Shown: piece by piece, positions 46,628 through 52,300 of the stretch
Numbering within the stretch: position 1 is the stretch's first letter
Layout of the letters: each line of letters begins with the position of its first letter
Notes under the pieces: generated by a model
Database searches by the model: none
The model's input: the letters and a program-made list of their open reading frames with translations, nothing else
What the model was told of the DNA's origin: nothing
Assembly: GCA_032717465.1 (NCBI GenBank)
Contig: CM064732.1
Location: forward strand, 24,242,567 to 24,306,566
Length of the DNA: 64,000 nt
Origin: Coenobita brevimanus
Lineage: Eukaryota > Arthropoda > Malacostraca > Decapoda > Coenobitidae
Reading direction: 5' to 3'
Made by a program: the position numbers and the translations under genes

Positions 46628-47402
46628 GTGATACCGTTACATTAATGACGTCTTACACTAACACCTCGTCTTTCACAGACTGGACTGCTGCTCTGAGGCC
46701 CTGGTGACGTCAGGAATCACTGCTATGCCCCCTCCTCACTCTCATGTCCCCGACCCCCACACTCATATCACCGACTCCCACACTCACGTCACCGACCCCC
46801 TCTCTCATGTCATCGCTTCAATTCACGCCACTGATCCATCTATAGCACACTCAGCTGATCCATCTATAGGCCTACCACACGACCCCTCCTCTATACCTCT
46901 CGTCTCTGACCCCACTTTAGGTGCGTCCACTCACGTCACAGTCACCCCTCTGCCTCATGTCACCGTCGCATCTACTGTCTCTCATGTCGCGGCAGTCTCA
47001 CCTCTAACTCACGTCACCGTTTCACCTCTGCCACACGTCACTGCTCCCTCCTCGCACCTCACATCGCCTTCTTTGTCTCGTGTCACACCCCCTAATGTCG
47101 AACCCTTATCCCCTCCTTCCACGAAGGATTCCCTGTCCACTAATCATTCCACATCACCGGTCACATCCTCGTCGCCCCCCACCAGGTCATCTGACGCCCC
47201 TACTCCCTCCACCGCCCCACGACACTCCTCTAAATGTTCTTCCACCAAGCCCTCCAAAGGCTACGGAGGGGGACAGGAGGGAGTGACCGAACCCTCTTCC
47301 AAAACAGAACCCTTAAAGTCCATCTTGAAAAAACCACAAGAAGGGAGCTGTAAGAAGAAGCAGAGAAGTTCTATGTCCCCGCCGACTCTCACTCGCCAGT
47401 GA
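4080..47402 (+). CDS. Kekkon-like LRR-Ig transmembrane protein, five-exon gene model
   Basis: Join of 4080-5740, 19060-19239, 21654-21821, 45921-46172 and 46679-47402: 2985 nt, 994 aa. All four introns are phase 2, and the three internal exons are 180, 168 and 252 nt, so the frame stays open from end to end. Signal peptide about 1-34; LRRNT about 36-53; LRRs about 69-222; LRRCT about 223-272; one Ig domain about 275-372; transmembrane segment about 392-414; a cytoplasmic tail of about 580 residues. This order (LRRNT, LRRs, LRRCT, one Ig, TM, long tail) is that of Drosophila Kekkon proteins, cell-surface proteins some of which modulate EGFR or BMP signalling; the ligand of this one is unknown. 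Exon 1 is certain as coding. The downstream join is inference from splice sites and phase. Extra exons in the 24-kb intron cannot be excluded. Confidence 0.75.
5741..6077. other. Start of intron 1; LINE-tail relic
   Basis: Begins GTGAGTATAT. At about 5935-6028 it resembles the 3' tail of a LINE also seen at about 23800-23945 and 39355-39530, ending in (GAT)n at 6007-6024. Confidence 0.5.
6078..6414 (-). mobile_element. tRNA-derived SINE (family A)
   Basis: Read on the minus strand from 6414: a tRNA-like head with an A-box-like CAATCGGTAGAGAGG and a B-box GGTTCAAATCC, then a body containing CCCAGAGTCGGAC (partial in each copy) and an A-rich tail (T-rich at 6079-6100 on +). A + strand copy lies at 11185-11533 and a body fragment at about 18895-18990. 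Confidence 0.8.
6420..7340 (+). mobile_element. Degenerate GHVERM-type LINE, RT to C-terminus
   Basis: Broken frames read LWKVLHMYGVDC, VNGHLSDWFTINVGV, CVMSAWLFSIF, a degenerate ADDAVLLA catalytic motif near 6697, then VRSSVHTRIKESVLRWYGHV, ERMDENRMVKKVYLSKLEGG and RPR. The reverse-transcriptase palm is recognisable, but many stops and frameshifts are present. The SINE at 6078-6414 abuts its 5' side. Confidence 0.75.
7341..7553. other. No gene recognised
   Basis: Intronic sequence between the LINE relic and the hAT target-site duplication. Confidence 0.4.
7653..7709. repeat. (GA)n microsatellite inside hAT element
   Basis: About 28 GA units near the left end of the hAT element. Confidence 0.97.
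8450..10140 (+). pseudogene. ZBED5/FAM200-like hAT transposase pseudogene
   Basis: Broken frames read in the family's order: ASLAKKRQYEESY, a BED-finger-like stretch ending PSFLK.HLK.CHPNMKSKNA, then ISHRIAQG.KALNFAEKFI, then FEGSTNVAVCAQLLVFVRGI with the DE(S/T)T-type acidic site altered, EDFLFCHALEST, AGTPAMFSHRSG, HHYRTLHKYALASK, VNTIKCP, and a later LQKLAYLKDIL. Many stops and frameshifts; no functional product. The intact family encodes hAT-derived transposase-like proteins with an N-terminal BED zinc finger. Confidence 0.75.
10560..10779. repeat. Poly(A) run and hAT-terminus-like fragment
   Basis: An (A)23 run at 10560-10583 directly follows the hAT duplication. The next stretch (CAGTGATACCCAGACTGG near 10596) resembles another hAT terminus, but no partner end was found. 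Confidence 0.45.
10780..12799 (+). mobile_element. Jockey-like LINE, degenerate, split by a SINE
   Basis: Reads in the same order as the minus-strand copy at 15026-17000: TTGLNTSKAYGPAGVPSVVL, DHSQPFNYH, then after the SINE the RT region (about 11570-12000) with VPQGSVLSPTLSLLF-type sequence and a damaged catalytic site, then LMCGEASHTTLLS near 12298. The 3' end is near 12786-12799, where the text (TGGCCTTTAGTTCCTTCT..A6) parallels the other copies. It is strongly mutated, hence older than the two minus-strand copies. Confidence 0.75.
11185..11533 (+). mobile_element. tRNA-derived SINE (family A) inside Jockey-like LINE
   Basis: Head with CGGTAGAGAGGCGGCCTGC and B-box-like GGATCGAAACCC, body ending CCCAGAGTCGGACACG and an A-tail of about 13. 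The Jockey-like sequence resumes immediately afterwards (TCTGATTTCCAGTATGG), so the SINE entered the LINE after it had inserted. The first few nucleotides of the tRNA head are missing. Confidence 0.85.
12800..14100 (-). pseudogene. Second ZBED5-like hAT transposase relic, interrupted
   Basis: Minus-strand segments occur in family order: PFAYAEKLIRPPVVDILRS (about 14000-13930), LVYVRYIWDDDLLEDILSFM and KGITADGASN (about 13780-13590), then VRWLSVGKILARVYEQRM (about 12905-12850). Between the last two blocks lie about 600 bp of other repeat ending in an A-tail (T run at 13556-13576). It is opposite in direction to the relic at 8450-10140 and different in sequence, so it is a separate element. Confidence 0.7.
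13085..13291 (-). mobile_element. Tail-sharing repeat, partial third copy
   Basis: Matches the repeats at 20893-21164 and 57365-57612 over TATATGGTTACCACCCAG, GGCTTGTCACT and GATGGGAGAAATAA, but lacks the LINE-like tail. It sits inside the ZBED5-like relic. Confidence 0.65.
14224..15018. repeat. 144-bp direct repeats, 14224-14367 and 14875-15018
   Basis: Both copies begin CATGGAGAGGRGACCATA and end CTCAAAAGTA, about 90% identical by eye, separated by about 507 bp of AT-rich sequence. A 22-bp string starting TACCAAGGCAATTATTTC also occurs twice (from 14203 and 14367). Possible remnants of an internal duplication in the neighbouring ZBED5-like element or terminal repeats of an unknown one. Confidence 0.75.
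15026..17000 (-). mobile_element. Jockey-like LINE, 5'-truncated, minus strand
   Basis: A poly(A) tail (T run at 15029-15040) is followed on the minus strand by an RT in pieces: 16713-15925 with GVPPVVLKNCASVLTPCLGK, AIDISKAFDRVWHKSLISKL, SGVPQGSVLSPTLFLLFIND and a catalytic site mutated to YTDD; 15882-15493 with LVVFNASKTRFLHLSTRQN; and 15584-15210 with LLTLYRGFIRPCVEHNAHVW-type sequence. Upstream (17067-16786) are the residues preceding RT. Frameshifts separate the pieces, and no endonuclease domain is present. Confidence 0.88.
17099..17155. repeat. (CT)n microsatellite
   Basis: About 28 CT units with one G, preceded by a C-rich run. Confidence 0.96.
17350..18715 (+). mobile_element. GHVERM-type LINE, RT and C-terminus
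   Basis: The longest copy of this family here. Degenerate NYKGD..CLVTGKVYGRIFID, then VAFMDLQKAYVRVDRHGMWK, SSWLFNVYMGGVIKEIQGR, a catalytic FADGTVLL (normally FADD), FKYLDK, IPTLTYGREAWTILEGH, SYLRGASGVTWSGRV and RYTLR. The 3' terminus GGCGTCTGGCTGTAGACAAA is a diverged form of the (GATA)n tail. The Asp lost from the catalytic pair plus several stops make it inactive. Confidence 0.82.
18716..19059. other. End of intron 1 with SINE fragment
   Basis: About 18895-18990 matches the body of SINE family A on the minus strand (CTGCTCCCTGAAGCCCAGCA). The last 40 nt are pyrimidine-rich and end TTCCATTCTGCAG, a strong acceptor. Confidence 0.6.
19060..19239 (+). CDS. Exon 2 of kekkon-like gene (cytoplasmic tail)
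   Basis: The acceptor is TTCTGCAG at 19052-19059. The exon starts in phase 2, completing the GG left by exon 1 to a Gly, then RSKAQVEVTTTTATPSTSTT, and a Q/H/Y-rich stretch with HAYHNYHYYQQHQSYQEAA. Its end is placed at TACAG before GCAAGA, a GC-AG donor. This leaves AG in phase 2, which fits exon 3. Read on without splicing, the frame stops at 19328-19330. Low-complexity cytoplasmic sequence with no known domain. Confidence 0.65.
19240..20301. other. Intron 2, no feature recognised
   Basis: Begins GCAAGATTAC if the GC-AG intron is right. A 29-bp near-duplicate (CCCTGAGTGAAGGATTATCT) lies at about 19930-19986. Nothing else was recognised. Confidence 0.45.
20306..20700. mobile_element. piggyBac-like MITE with internal 213-bp duplication
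   Basis: Flanked by TTAA (20302-20305 and 20701-20704). Terminal inverted repeats: left CCCATTGGCTCCCAG, right (reverse strand) CACATTAGCGCCCAG. TTAA targets followed by a CCC-type end are typical of piggyBac. The inside is two tandem copies of about 213 bp, starting TGGCTCCCAGAGTGACTG at 20311 and 20524. No transposase. Confidence 0.7.
20893..21164 (-). mobile_element. Short retroelement sharing the GHVERM-LINE tail
   Basis: On the minus strand the 3' end reads GGCCACCCCTTACGGGAT, then GTGGCGTCTGGCAATAG and (GATA)n. The LINE ends at 590-640 and 47950-48005 have the equivalent GGCCACCCCAAACGGGATTG, GGCGTCTGGGAATAG and (GATA)n. The remaining roughly 220 bp is unrelated to the LINE. Another copy lies at 57365-57612 and a tail-less one at 13085-13291. 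The layout fits a SINE mobilised by that LINE. No clear tRNA head was seen. Confidence 0.7.
21165..21653. other. End of intron 2
   Basis: No element recognised. Ends CCGTTATTAACAG, a usable acceptor. Confidence 0.5.
21654..21821 (+). CDS. Exon 3 of kekkon-like gene (His-rich tail segment)
   Basis: Acceptor TTATTAACAG at 21644-21653. Starts in phase 2, giving SSALNLALSEAASHAYYAHL, a THPPTCPPTG stretch, eight consecutive His residues within SHTHHHHHHHHPHA, then LHDLMLVY. Ends CAG before GTGAGTTATA, a perfect donor, again phase 2. Length 168 nt. The amphipathic LNLALSEAASHAYY and the His run make it look like a flexible tail segment. The strong donor and fitting phases are the main evidence. 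Confidence 0.68.
21900..22567 (+). mobile_element. LINE relic, left part (RT and C-terminus)
   Basis: Reads SPWLFNV, MYAYDAALLV (from YADDAALLV) and RLDTVFREALSMCDLKIST in broken frames. A short internal duplication repeats the WMIIV segment (near 21940 and 21998). It appears to continue after the Jockey-like insertion at 22572-23462, into the tail at 23465-23945. Confidence 0.6.
22572..23462 (-). mobile_element. Young Jockey-like LINE 3' fragment with intact ORF segment
   Basis: A poly(A) tail (T run at about 22575-22594) is followed on the minus strand by an uninterrupted 234-aa frame (23386-22682): VVFNASKTQFLHLSTRQNLP, LNMLGVSFTRDLSWKDHITS, LLTLYRGFIRPCVEYNSHVW and AFRLINSPPLTDSLQPLSLR, ending HLKMIGS. 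This is the C-terminal part of a Jockey-like RT. It is very close to the copy at 15026-17000 but undamaged over this span, so it inserted more recently. 5'-truncated. Confidence 0.9.
23465..23945 (+). mobile_element. LINE 3' tail with (GAT)n end
   Basis: Text such as GACTTGAGTGATGTGTGAAT, GGTCCATTCCCCTTGGGATG and GTGGAAAAAGAGGGTCGGG ends in (GATGAT)n. It parallels 39355-39530. Probably the right part of the LINE interrupted by the Jockey-like insertion. Confidence 0.55.
23946..24839. other. Intron 3, mostly unrecognised
   Basis: About 24310-24420 has a tRNA-like stretch (GAGTGGATTGAGTATTGGGC, then CGGTTGTAACTC as a weak B box) and may be another SINE. Nothing else recognised. Confidence 0.35.
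24840..25906. mobile_element. Putative TIR element (unassigned)
   Basis: Imperfect inverted termini: left GTACGTAAGAATTCCGAATC then GGAGCGAGATTTCCG; right on the reverse strand GTGCGTAAGAATACTGAATG then GGAGTGAGATTACCG. Subterminal CCGAATCGGA-type palindromes lie on both sides. No ORF of transposase length. Superfamily not identified and target duplication unclear. Confidence 0.5.
26472..26900 (-). pseudogene. CR1 RT C-terminal region
   Basis: An open 142-aa segment: CNNARNKANRVLGFISRSMS, LQHYLAFVRPHLDYAVQFWC, NVQRMTKIIHDVRNLSYEHR and HRVRGDLIEVFKWMKGINKG. This is the post-palm region common to CR1 and related LINEs. It is the end of the broken ORF2, closed early by a stop near 26472; related sequence continues out of frame toward 26340. 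Confidence 0.88.
27031..28410 (-). pseudogene. CR1 reverse transcriptase domain, fragmented
   Basis: Pieces in order: 28410-28117 (HGGQDRYIPSKPFRTNNSEP), 28156-27737 (REIRRAKRSYDIKVASESKE, DVLKEINKLNLKN), 27640-27329 (MPIFKKGDKSAASNYRPISL, ESQHGFRQGRSCLTNLLSFY, VIYLDFSKAFDRVPHERLV), and 27222-27031 where the usual (F/Y)ADDTK site reads FAHDTK. The catalytic Asp is therefore altered. Frameshifts near 27700 and 27330. Confidence 0.88.
29024..29341 (-). pseudogene. CR1 endonuclease N-terminus, fragment
   Basis: LKVYYTISRSLSNKIDELRT, TEKIDIDVIRETWMNTDTRE and YQIKDYYIFVSNRQGRKGG match the start of the APE-type endonuclease of CR1-like elements (the N.RS...K...L and ETW motifs). It breaks off after GG, where a frameshift precedes the rest of the domain. 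Confidence 0.82.
29650..30135 (-). pseudogene. CR1 ORF1 SGNH/esterase-like domain
   Basis: Contains block I VAVVGDSQVRYLNRAM with the nucleophile-type GDS, and block III CLSVGGNDN (G.ND) followed by ERGGTPVVLDVLPRKRV, the signatures of SGNH/GDSL hydrolases. Such an esterase domain is known in ORF1 of many CR1 elements. Its frame overlaps the preceding coiled-coil frame by 14 nt, so one frameshift separates them. The distal catalytic His block is not visible before the frame ends. Confidence 0.8.
30122..30418 (-). pseudogene. CR1 ORF1 N-terminal coiled coil
   Basis: 98 aa with a heptad-rich stretch EKEYLQLKEELLELKWEVQV then RQEKSQMRELLEKREKKAEG. CR1 ORF1 proteins carry a multimerising coiled coil ahead of the esterase. 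It ends at a stop inside the frameshift with the next segment. Confidence 0.75.
30432..30503. repeat. 24-bp tandem repeat at CR1 5' end
   Basis: Three successive units of CACAACACTATCACAGGTCA plus CTAT/CTAG, with decayed copies on both sides (30405-30550). It lies just upstream of CR1 ORF1 in the element's direction. Confidence 0.8.
30610..31205. other. No gene recognised
   Basis: Pyrimidine-rich intronic sequence between the two CR1 copies. Confidence 0.4.
31206..31968 (+). mobile_element. CR1 3' fragment, plus strand
   Basis: Starts in RT (TKIIHDVRNLSYKDRLKRLS after the first frame break) and contains EKFRFNKEIGRYWFGNRVVD and EWNKLPSKVAA, then a 3' UTR ending GTCTCTTCTTATGTTCTTA. Same family as 26024-30600 but in the opposite direction. 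The 16-bp satellite begins about 10 bp after its terminus. Confidence 0.88.
31978..35335. repeat. 16-bp unit minisatellite/satellite array, about 3.3 kb
   Basis: Roughly 200 tandem units of GCCTTCCTAACAGTTT and its sister GCCTTCCTACCAGATT. Length variants of 13-15 bp occur. A third type, GCGGAACTAACAGTTT, recurs about ten times between 32860 and 34620. The right quarter (about 34680-35300) shifts to GCCTTCCTCACAGCTT-type units, and both edges are more diverged than the centre. The + strand is markedly pyrimidine-rich. Long ORFs (e.g. 34617-35294) arise because three units equal 16 codons; they are not genes. Confidence 0.97.
35336..36117. other. No gene recognised
   Basis: AT-rich intronic sequence with a short (GAAA)n at about 35686-35720. 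Confidence 0.45.
36118..36180. repeat. (TA)n microsatellite
   Basis: About 31 uninterrupted TA units. Confidence 0.97.
36181..37072. repeat. Degenerate tandem repeat, period about 260 bp
   Basis: GACATTGCACTGTGACCTTG near 36578 is echoed by GACCATACCGTGTGACGTTG near 36828, and the following CTTACCCTCAG segments also align (near 36642 and 36889). A third partial echo is near 37005. Strongly diverged. Confidence 0.5.
37073..37098. repeat. (CA)n microsatellite
   Basis: About 13 CA units. Confidence 0.95.
37412..38030. mobile_element. Foldback Tc1/mariner-like MITE
   Basis: Flanked by TA (37410-37411 and 38031-38032). Termini: left CAGAATGTTCAACCACCTTA, right on the reverse strand CAGGATGTTCAACCACCTTA. 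Inverted arms extend about 270 bp each, including ACAAGATGATTT and AAAAGTGAGAAGAATC on both, and meet near 37725, so almost the whole element is arm. No transposase. TA target and CAG ends point to Tc1/mariner. Confidence 0.85.
38033..39354. other. No gene recognised
   Basis: Intronic AT-rich sequence with a small (GGGA)n patch near 38275. No repeat family recognised. Confidence 0.45.
39355..39530 (+). mobile_element. LINE 3' tail relic
   Basis: Matches 23790-23945: CTTGAGTGATGTATTGATGA, GGGCCATCTTACTGGGCATG and AGACGGAAAAAAAATCAGGA, ending in GATTGATGATG. An old 5'-truncated copy. Confidence 0.5.
39740..40950. repeat. Degenerate trinucleotide (GTA/ACA/GCA) low-complexity tract
   Basis: Over about 1.2 kb the sequence is dominated by GTAGTAGAAGTA, AACAGT and GCAGCAGTA triplets in loose phase. 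Open frames in both directions (Val/Ile-rich or Thr/Ser-rich) are by-products. Confidence 0.75.
40951..41618. other. Purine-biased sequence, no gene
   Basis: The + strand is A/G-rich (GGAGGAGGAAGG, GAGGGGGTGGGGGGG). The minus-strand frame 41498-40965 (177 aa, Pro/Ser/Leu-rich) lacks any recognisable domain and is probably compositional. Confidence 0.5.
41619..41663. repeat. (CA)n microsatellite
   Basis: About 22 CA units. Confidence 0.97.
41700..42545 (+). mobile_element. GHVERM-type LINE, degenerate
   Basis: Reads SPWLFKIFI, LLFADDTVQF (catalytic ADD retained), then KRHKSRMRAMDISCLRR-type and CGVTWRDRQ-type motifs and DVVTGVRRDLR, ending near CCTCTGGCTGTAGGTAGACA, the family tail. Many stops and frameshifts. 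Confidence 0.7.
42600..43839. other. A-rich sequence, no gene
   Basis: Many A runs (e.g. 42708-42723, 43411-43427) and a (GAT)n at 43197-43219. Nothing recognised. Confidence 0.45.
43840..44520. repeat. Polypurine tract with (GGA)n
   Basis: Near-pure A/G on the + strand in two blocks, 43840-44160 and 44286-44520, with (GGA)n cores at 43841-43868 and 44288-44480. Minus-strand Ser/Pro/Leu frames here are compositional. Confidence 0.9.
44625..44660. repeat. (GT)n microsatellite
   Basis: About 18 GT units. Confidence 0.96.
44661..45724. other. No gene recognised
   Basis: Intron 3 sequence without recognised repeats or coding signal. Confidence 0.45.
45725..45905. repeat. Degenerate (TTAGG)n-like pentanucleotide tract
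   Basis: Loose repeats of CCTAA/TAACC on the + strand, the complement of the arthropod telomere unit TTAGG. It ends within about 20 bp of the exon 4 acceptor and supplies many CTAAC strings of branch-point type. Confidence 0.7.
45921..46172 (+). CDS. Exon 4 of kekkon-like gene (amphipathic tail motif)
   Basis: Acceptor CCACCACACAG (AG at 45919-45920). Phase 2 start gives SQCTGVEGSCTAGEGGGTTD and a Gly-rich stretch, then SSHDPHRFKYHADQLERFLR and EYRCLQEQLVHMKQSYQAQQ. The second part is a charged amphipathic helix that looks constrained, unlike the flanking low-complexity residues. Donor AAG before GTTGGT, leaving AG in phase 2. 252 nt. Unspliced, the frame stops at 46219-46221. Confidence 0.72.
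46173..46678. other. Intron 4 with facing (CT)n and (GA)n
   Basis: A 506-bp intron, GTTGGT..TTTCACAG. At 46551-46622 it holds (CTGT)n, (CT)n, then (AG)n. The CT and AG arms are complementary and can fold as a hairpin ending about 55 nt before the acceptor. Confidence 0.7.
46679..47402 (+). CDS. Exon 5 of kekkon-like gene (C-terminus)
   Basis: Acceptor CGTCTTTCACAG at 46667-46678. Phase 2 start completes an Arg, then LDCCSEALVTSGITAMPPPH. A Ser/Thr/Pro/His-rich stretch follows with imperfect HVT repeats (SHVPDPHTHITDSHTHVTDP, PLPHVTV, PLTHVTV). A basic C-terminal block has KTEPLKSILKKPQEG and KKKQRSSMSPPTLTRQ before TGA at 47400-47402. The EPLKSILKK block resembles a short conserved motif in tails of this family (from memory, not checked). 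A 241-codon open frame without stop, in phase with four upstream exons, supports coding. Confidence 0.75.
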
Positions 47403-47620
47403 ACACCCGGCACATACTGACAACCACTGCCTGTCTTCTTCTTAGGTAGGAAGTAAACCCGCAGGTGTACTCGGTATGGTACAGTCAGGGAATACCCTTC
47501 ATAAGGTCTGCTGAATATATCTAAAAAAATTCGAACCATGAAGTACATCCATTAATTAGACATGGGTTAAGTTTCGCTAGAGACTTTTCGGATATAATTT
47601 TGATATTTGATTTCATGACT

Positions 47621-48005
47621 GTGGAAATGAGTTACTTGAGAGGAGCATGTGGAGTGACGTGGAGGGACAGGTTGACGAATGAAGAAGTGAAGGAACGCTG
47701 TGGGGTGGATGTGGATGTGGTTGAGAAGATTAGGAGAAATACACTGAGGTGGTTTGGACATGTGGAGAGAATGGAGAATGAAAGACTGACTAAGAGGGTG
47801 TATGTGGGTGAGGTGGGAGGAGGGAGAGGGAGAGGTAGACCAAGGATGAGGTGGAGGGATGGAGTTGAGAGGTATATGAGGGAGGGGGGGGGTGAGTTGG
47901 GGGGATGGTAGTCAAATGGTGGGTGACAGAGCGACTTGGAGGCGTTTTGTCTGCTGCCACCCTTTGCGGGATTAGGGCGTCGGGCTATAGATAGATAGAT
48001 AGATA
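47621..48005 (+). mobile_element. 5'-truncated GHVERM LINE with 12-bp target-site duplication
   Basis: Flanked by GATTTCATGACT at 47609-47620 and 48006-48017. About 385 bp: starts GTGGAAATGAGTTACTTGAG and reads SYLRGACGVTWRDRLTNEEV, KERCGVDVDVVEKIRRNTLR and WFGHVERMENERLTKRVYVG, then a (GATA)n tail at about 47988-48005. The frame is open to 47911. The exact duplication and little damage mean a fairly recent insertion. Confidence 0.93.
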
Positions 48006-48182
48006 GATTTCATGACTCTAATTAAAGATTTTTAAAAATGCAAATCATTATGAAGGAACATCATTAAAACTAAAGTTTCCGCGCACTTACAGAGAGGGAT
48101 TGAGAGATGAAAAGATAATATTTATAAAAAATAATCATGGTTAAAAACACGTGAATTTATTTTACCTCTATAAGTACTTATT

Positions 48183-48385
48183 TTGGCGCCTGGTGGTTTA
48201 TTGGGTAATTATTGTGCTCCAGCCGGATTGAACCGGTGAAGGTTTATATCCAAGGGGTGATTAGGGTTTATTGCTCATGTAATGCCACTCAGGGTTGAGT
48301 GAGGCTGGTCACTCTCATCTTAAATGTCAGGACCAACTGCCTAGTCCCGGGCTTCTACGCTCCTCATGGGGCAACGTAGGATTGG
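48183..48385 (+). mobile_element. Possible SINE
   Basis: GCGCCTGGTGGTTTATTGGG with a weak B-box-like GGATTGAACCG, body to GGGGCAACGTAGGATTGGAT and a (GGAT)n tail near 48378-48396. Box matches are imperfect. Confidence 0.4.
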
Positions 48386-48497
48386 ATGATGGATGGATGA
48401 AGTACTTACATAGATACTTCAATATCGAATACTCTCACGAAGTATTCATTATACATCTGAAACACTCCTCAAGCCTATTCCCATCTCCCTGCAGAAG

Positions 48498-49329
<832 letters not shown>

Positions 49330-52300
49330 CGTTCATCAGCTTAATCTCCATCATAATGAGGAGAGGCAAATAGCACGTGATGCATAACCTCATTTACCTC
49401 TCAACTCCACCCACAAGGAGTCTCTTCATGGAAGCAACTGTCTCTTCTAAGTATCTCTTGACATGAATGATCAACAAATTACAATCACCATGAGTTCTGT
49501 GGCCTTCCACGTGGTCTTCCCTATCCCAGGTCATCTCTCTCAGAGATCACCCTGTGGGCACGGTTAACCTCAGGGAACGGATCACATGACCATATAACTG
49601 GAGTTGGTGCTGACTTCATGTATAGGTAATAGGCTTCGACTCAATCTCACTGGGTAGTTGCTTGTTACATATCCAGTCGTAACAGTAAGATTCCACCCTG
49701 CAAAGGTACTTAGTACCAAAGGAGTCAGTTTGCTGCTTCAAGTCATTGTTTAGTGTCCATGTCTCACAGCCACAGAGTAAGACAGGGAACAACAGTGTCC
49801 TGAAGAGGTGAATATTAATTTTTCAACTCAAATAACGACAGTGTCCAATACCCAACTTCAGGGAATTCGTAACCCTATAGGCCAGGCCATTGTGATGAGA
49901 AATCTCAGTATCTGGCCCATCGATGTTATTTACCATACTACCATGGTAACTGAATATTTCCAGGATTTCCAAAGTCTTACCAGAAATTTGTGCAGACTGA
50001 ACTGCTTCATCCAACAAGCCACCAAATGTTTAGACCGTGGCCTTGACCCAAGAGACTTTTAATCCCAGTGGATTTGCATTCTCTTGAATTTCTACTAAGA
50101 CACTCGGCAATATCTCCAGTGACTCCACTAGGATAATTACATCATGAAGCAAGTCATGGTCAGTAACCCTGAAATTGCCTGTTGATACTTCCCAGTTACT
50201 TAAACTCACAGCCCAGCCTGGAACCTAATCCAGGTATGTGATGAAAAGTGTAGGAACAAGGACATATCCCTGTCTTACTCCAGTACTTACTGGGAAGATG
50301 TCGGATGTTCCTCCTCTACACTTGATAGCGCTCTCAGTGCTTGAATACAGGACAACAATCATCAGATTATCCATGTGAGGATCCCAGTGCAGCAGCATGA
50401 GTCCCATAGTACACCCTGCTTTAGTGAGTCAAATGCCTTCTTGAGATGTACATAGGTTGGAAACAGACCTTTTTAATACCCAAATCAGTGTTCCATGAGA
50501 ACCTGAATAGGTAGGATGTGGTCAACTGTAGAATTCTTGGGCTGGAATCTGGACTGCTGAAGCCTTTAAGGTTTTAACAAATGGTCCTGGAGAATGTAAG
50601 CAAGAACCTTTGCCTGACACACTGAGAATTGTAATACCACAGTAATTACTGCAGTCATGCTACTCTCCTTTCTCTTTCCAGTTCAGGGTGACCAAACCCC
50701 TTACCCAGTCAGAAGGAATTATACCAATCCATCAGATGGCTTGTATGACTGCATGGTTTCATCCTCAGCTCTGTCCAGTTCTGCTGGGATGCCACAAACA
50801 CCAGCTGCTCTATCACTTTTGAACCTATCCACTGCCTGCTTGATATCCTCTCGAGAAGGTACAGTATCATCAATTGGTGTGAGTGCAGTCAGTGGTTGTA
50901 CACCCACAGACAGAAGCTCTCCACTGGGAGGTTCAATCATATACAGTCATATATACAAGCCCCCAATACGAGCCATCAAACTGCCGCCAAAGTTAACATG
51001 AAAGGCGAGTATGGAGTGGAGCTTCTTCAGGTCTCAATAAGTGGGTCGAAGGTCATTTGCACGAAAACAGCCTTCCACCTCCTGAACAACATTCTGGACA
51101 TAATTCTCCTCGTCCCTTCCCGGCAAAACTCATGCCCGTCGAGACAGAAGTCTGTGCTGCTTGCAATTCTCAGCCAGTTTGGCAGCATGGCTCTCCTCAT
51201 TTGTGATCAGTGTCCCAGCAAGAAAAACCCCTCCCTGGTCTCGGACGCTTCCCAATGCATCCATCAGCTACTGTCAGGATAGTACACTAAAAGGTAACCA
51301 ATCATTGATTACTCGACAGTACTGAGTACTTCAAACCGATTCGACACTGTCACTGCATACTCAAAGCACACTCCTTATCCTTGAATTTTTCAATATGGAA
51401 ATGTTTTTGGTACAGTAGCATCTTGAGTTTCTCAGTTTTGATATGTAACCGTAAAGTAGGGGCAACAACTCTGTCGTCAGTAGCAAAGAATTCTGCACTC
51501 CAGAAAACCCTGCAGTTGTGAAGCATCCACCAGTGGGTACTAAGAAGGGTGCAGTCACTCTCCTTTGACATCTCTCTGGTATTCGATTACTGGAACTAGG
51601 ATCCAGTAATATTCTACTGACAGGAATTTGCGAAAGCCAGAAGGTATGCTCTTAGAACTCATAGTTTCAGAACCATGAGGACCTACACATTCCTCGGAGC
51701 CTTAACTGTCAGTGCCAGTAACCACGTTGAAGTCATCGAAGTAAAAGAGTGTATCCCACAAGGGACACTGTTCCACAGTTGAGGTAAGTTTATCACAGAA
51801 CAGCTTTTACTTTTCAAGATCACTCACCTCAGTTGGAGTATTCATGGTAATAAGAGAGATGAAGCCCAAAGATTAGTTCTACAAGCATTATATGTTCATC
51901 AACCAGAGCAAACCATATCGACACAAGAGACAAAGCGAGCAGTGATGGCCACAGCAACATTTTTAGGCTGGCACCACTATTACAGCTACACCAGTAGTAT
52001 GTATAACCATTGCTCCTGATCTTGCCATACCTCGGCCGCCTCACTTAAGGCAGTGCAGCTATGCCAACCCCGACTTACACCTAATCTTATGATAACAAAG
52101 GCAGTCGATCATCTTTTTAAAAACTCAGAATGATCCAAGCCCCCACTCAGAATTCTTTCCGAAGGTTAAATCCGCGTGTGGTTCTGCTAGTCTGCGTCTT
52201 CTGTGCCACTTTAAATACAGAACTGGGGCTATGAGATCTCGGTGAGCAATACAGGGCCCCAAAAGCCCCTTCAGTCAGGCATCTGGCACCCAAGAGAGGA

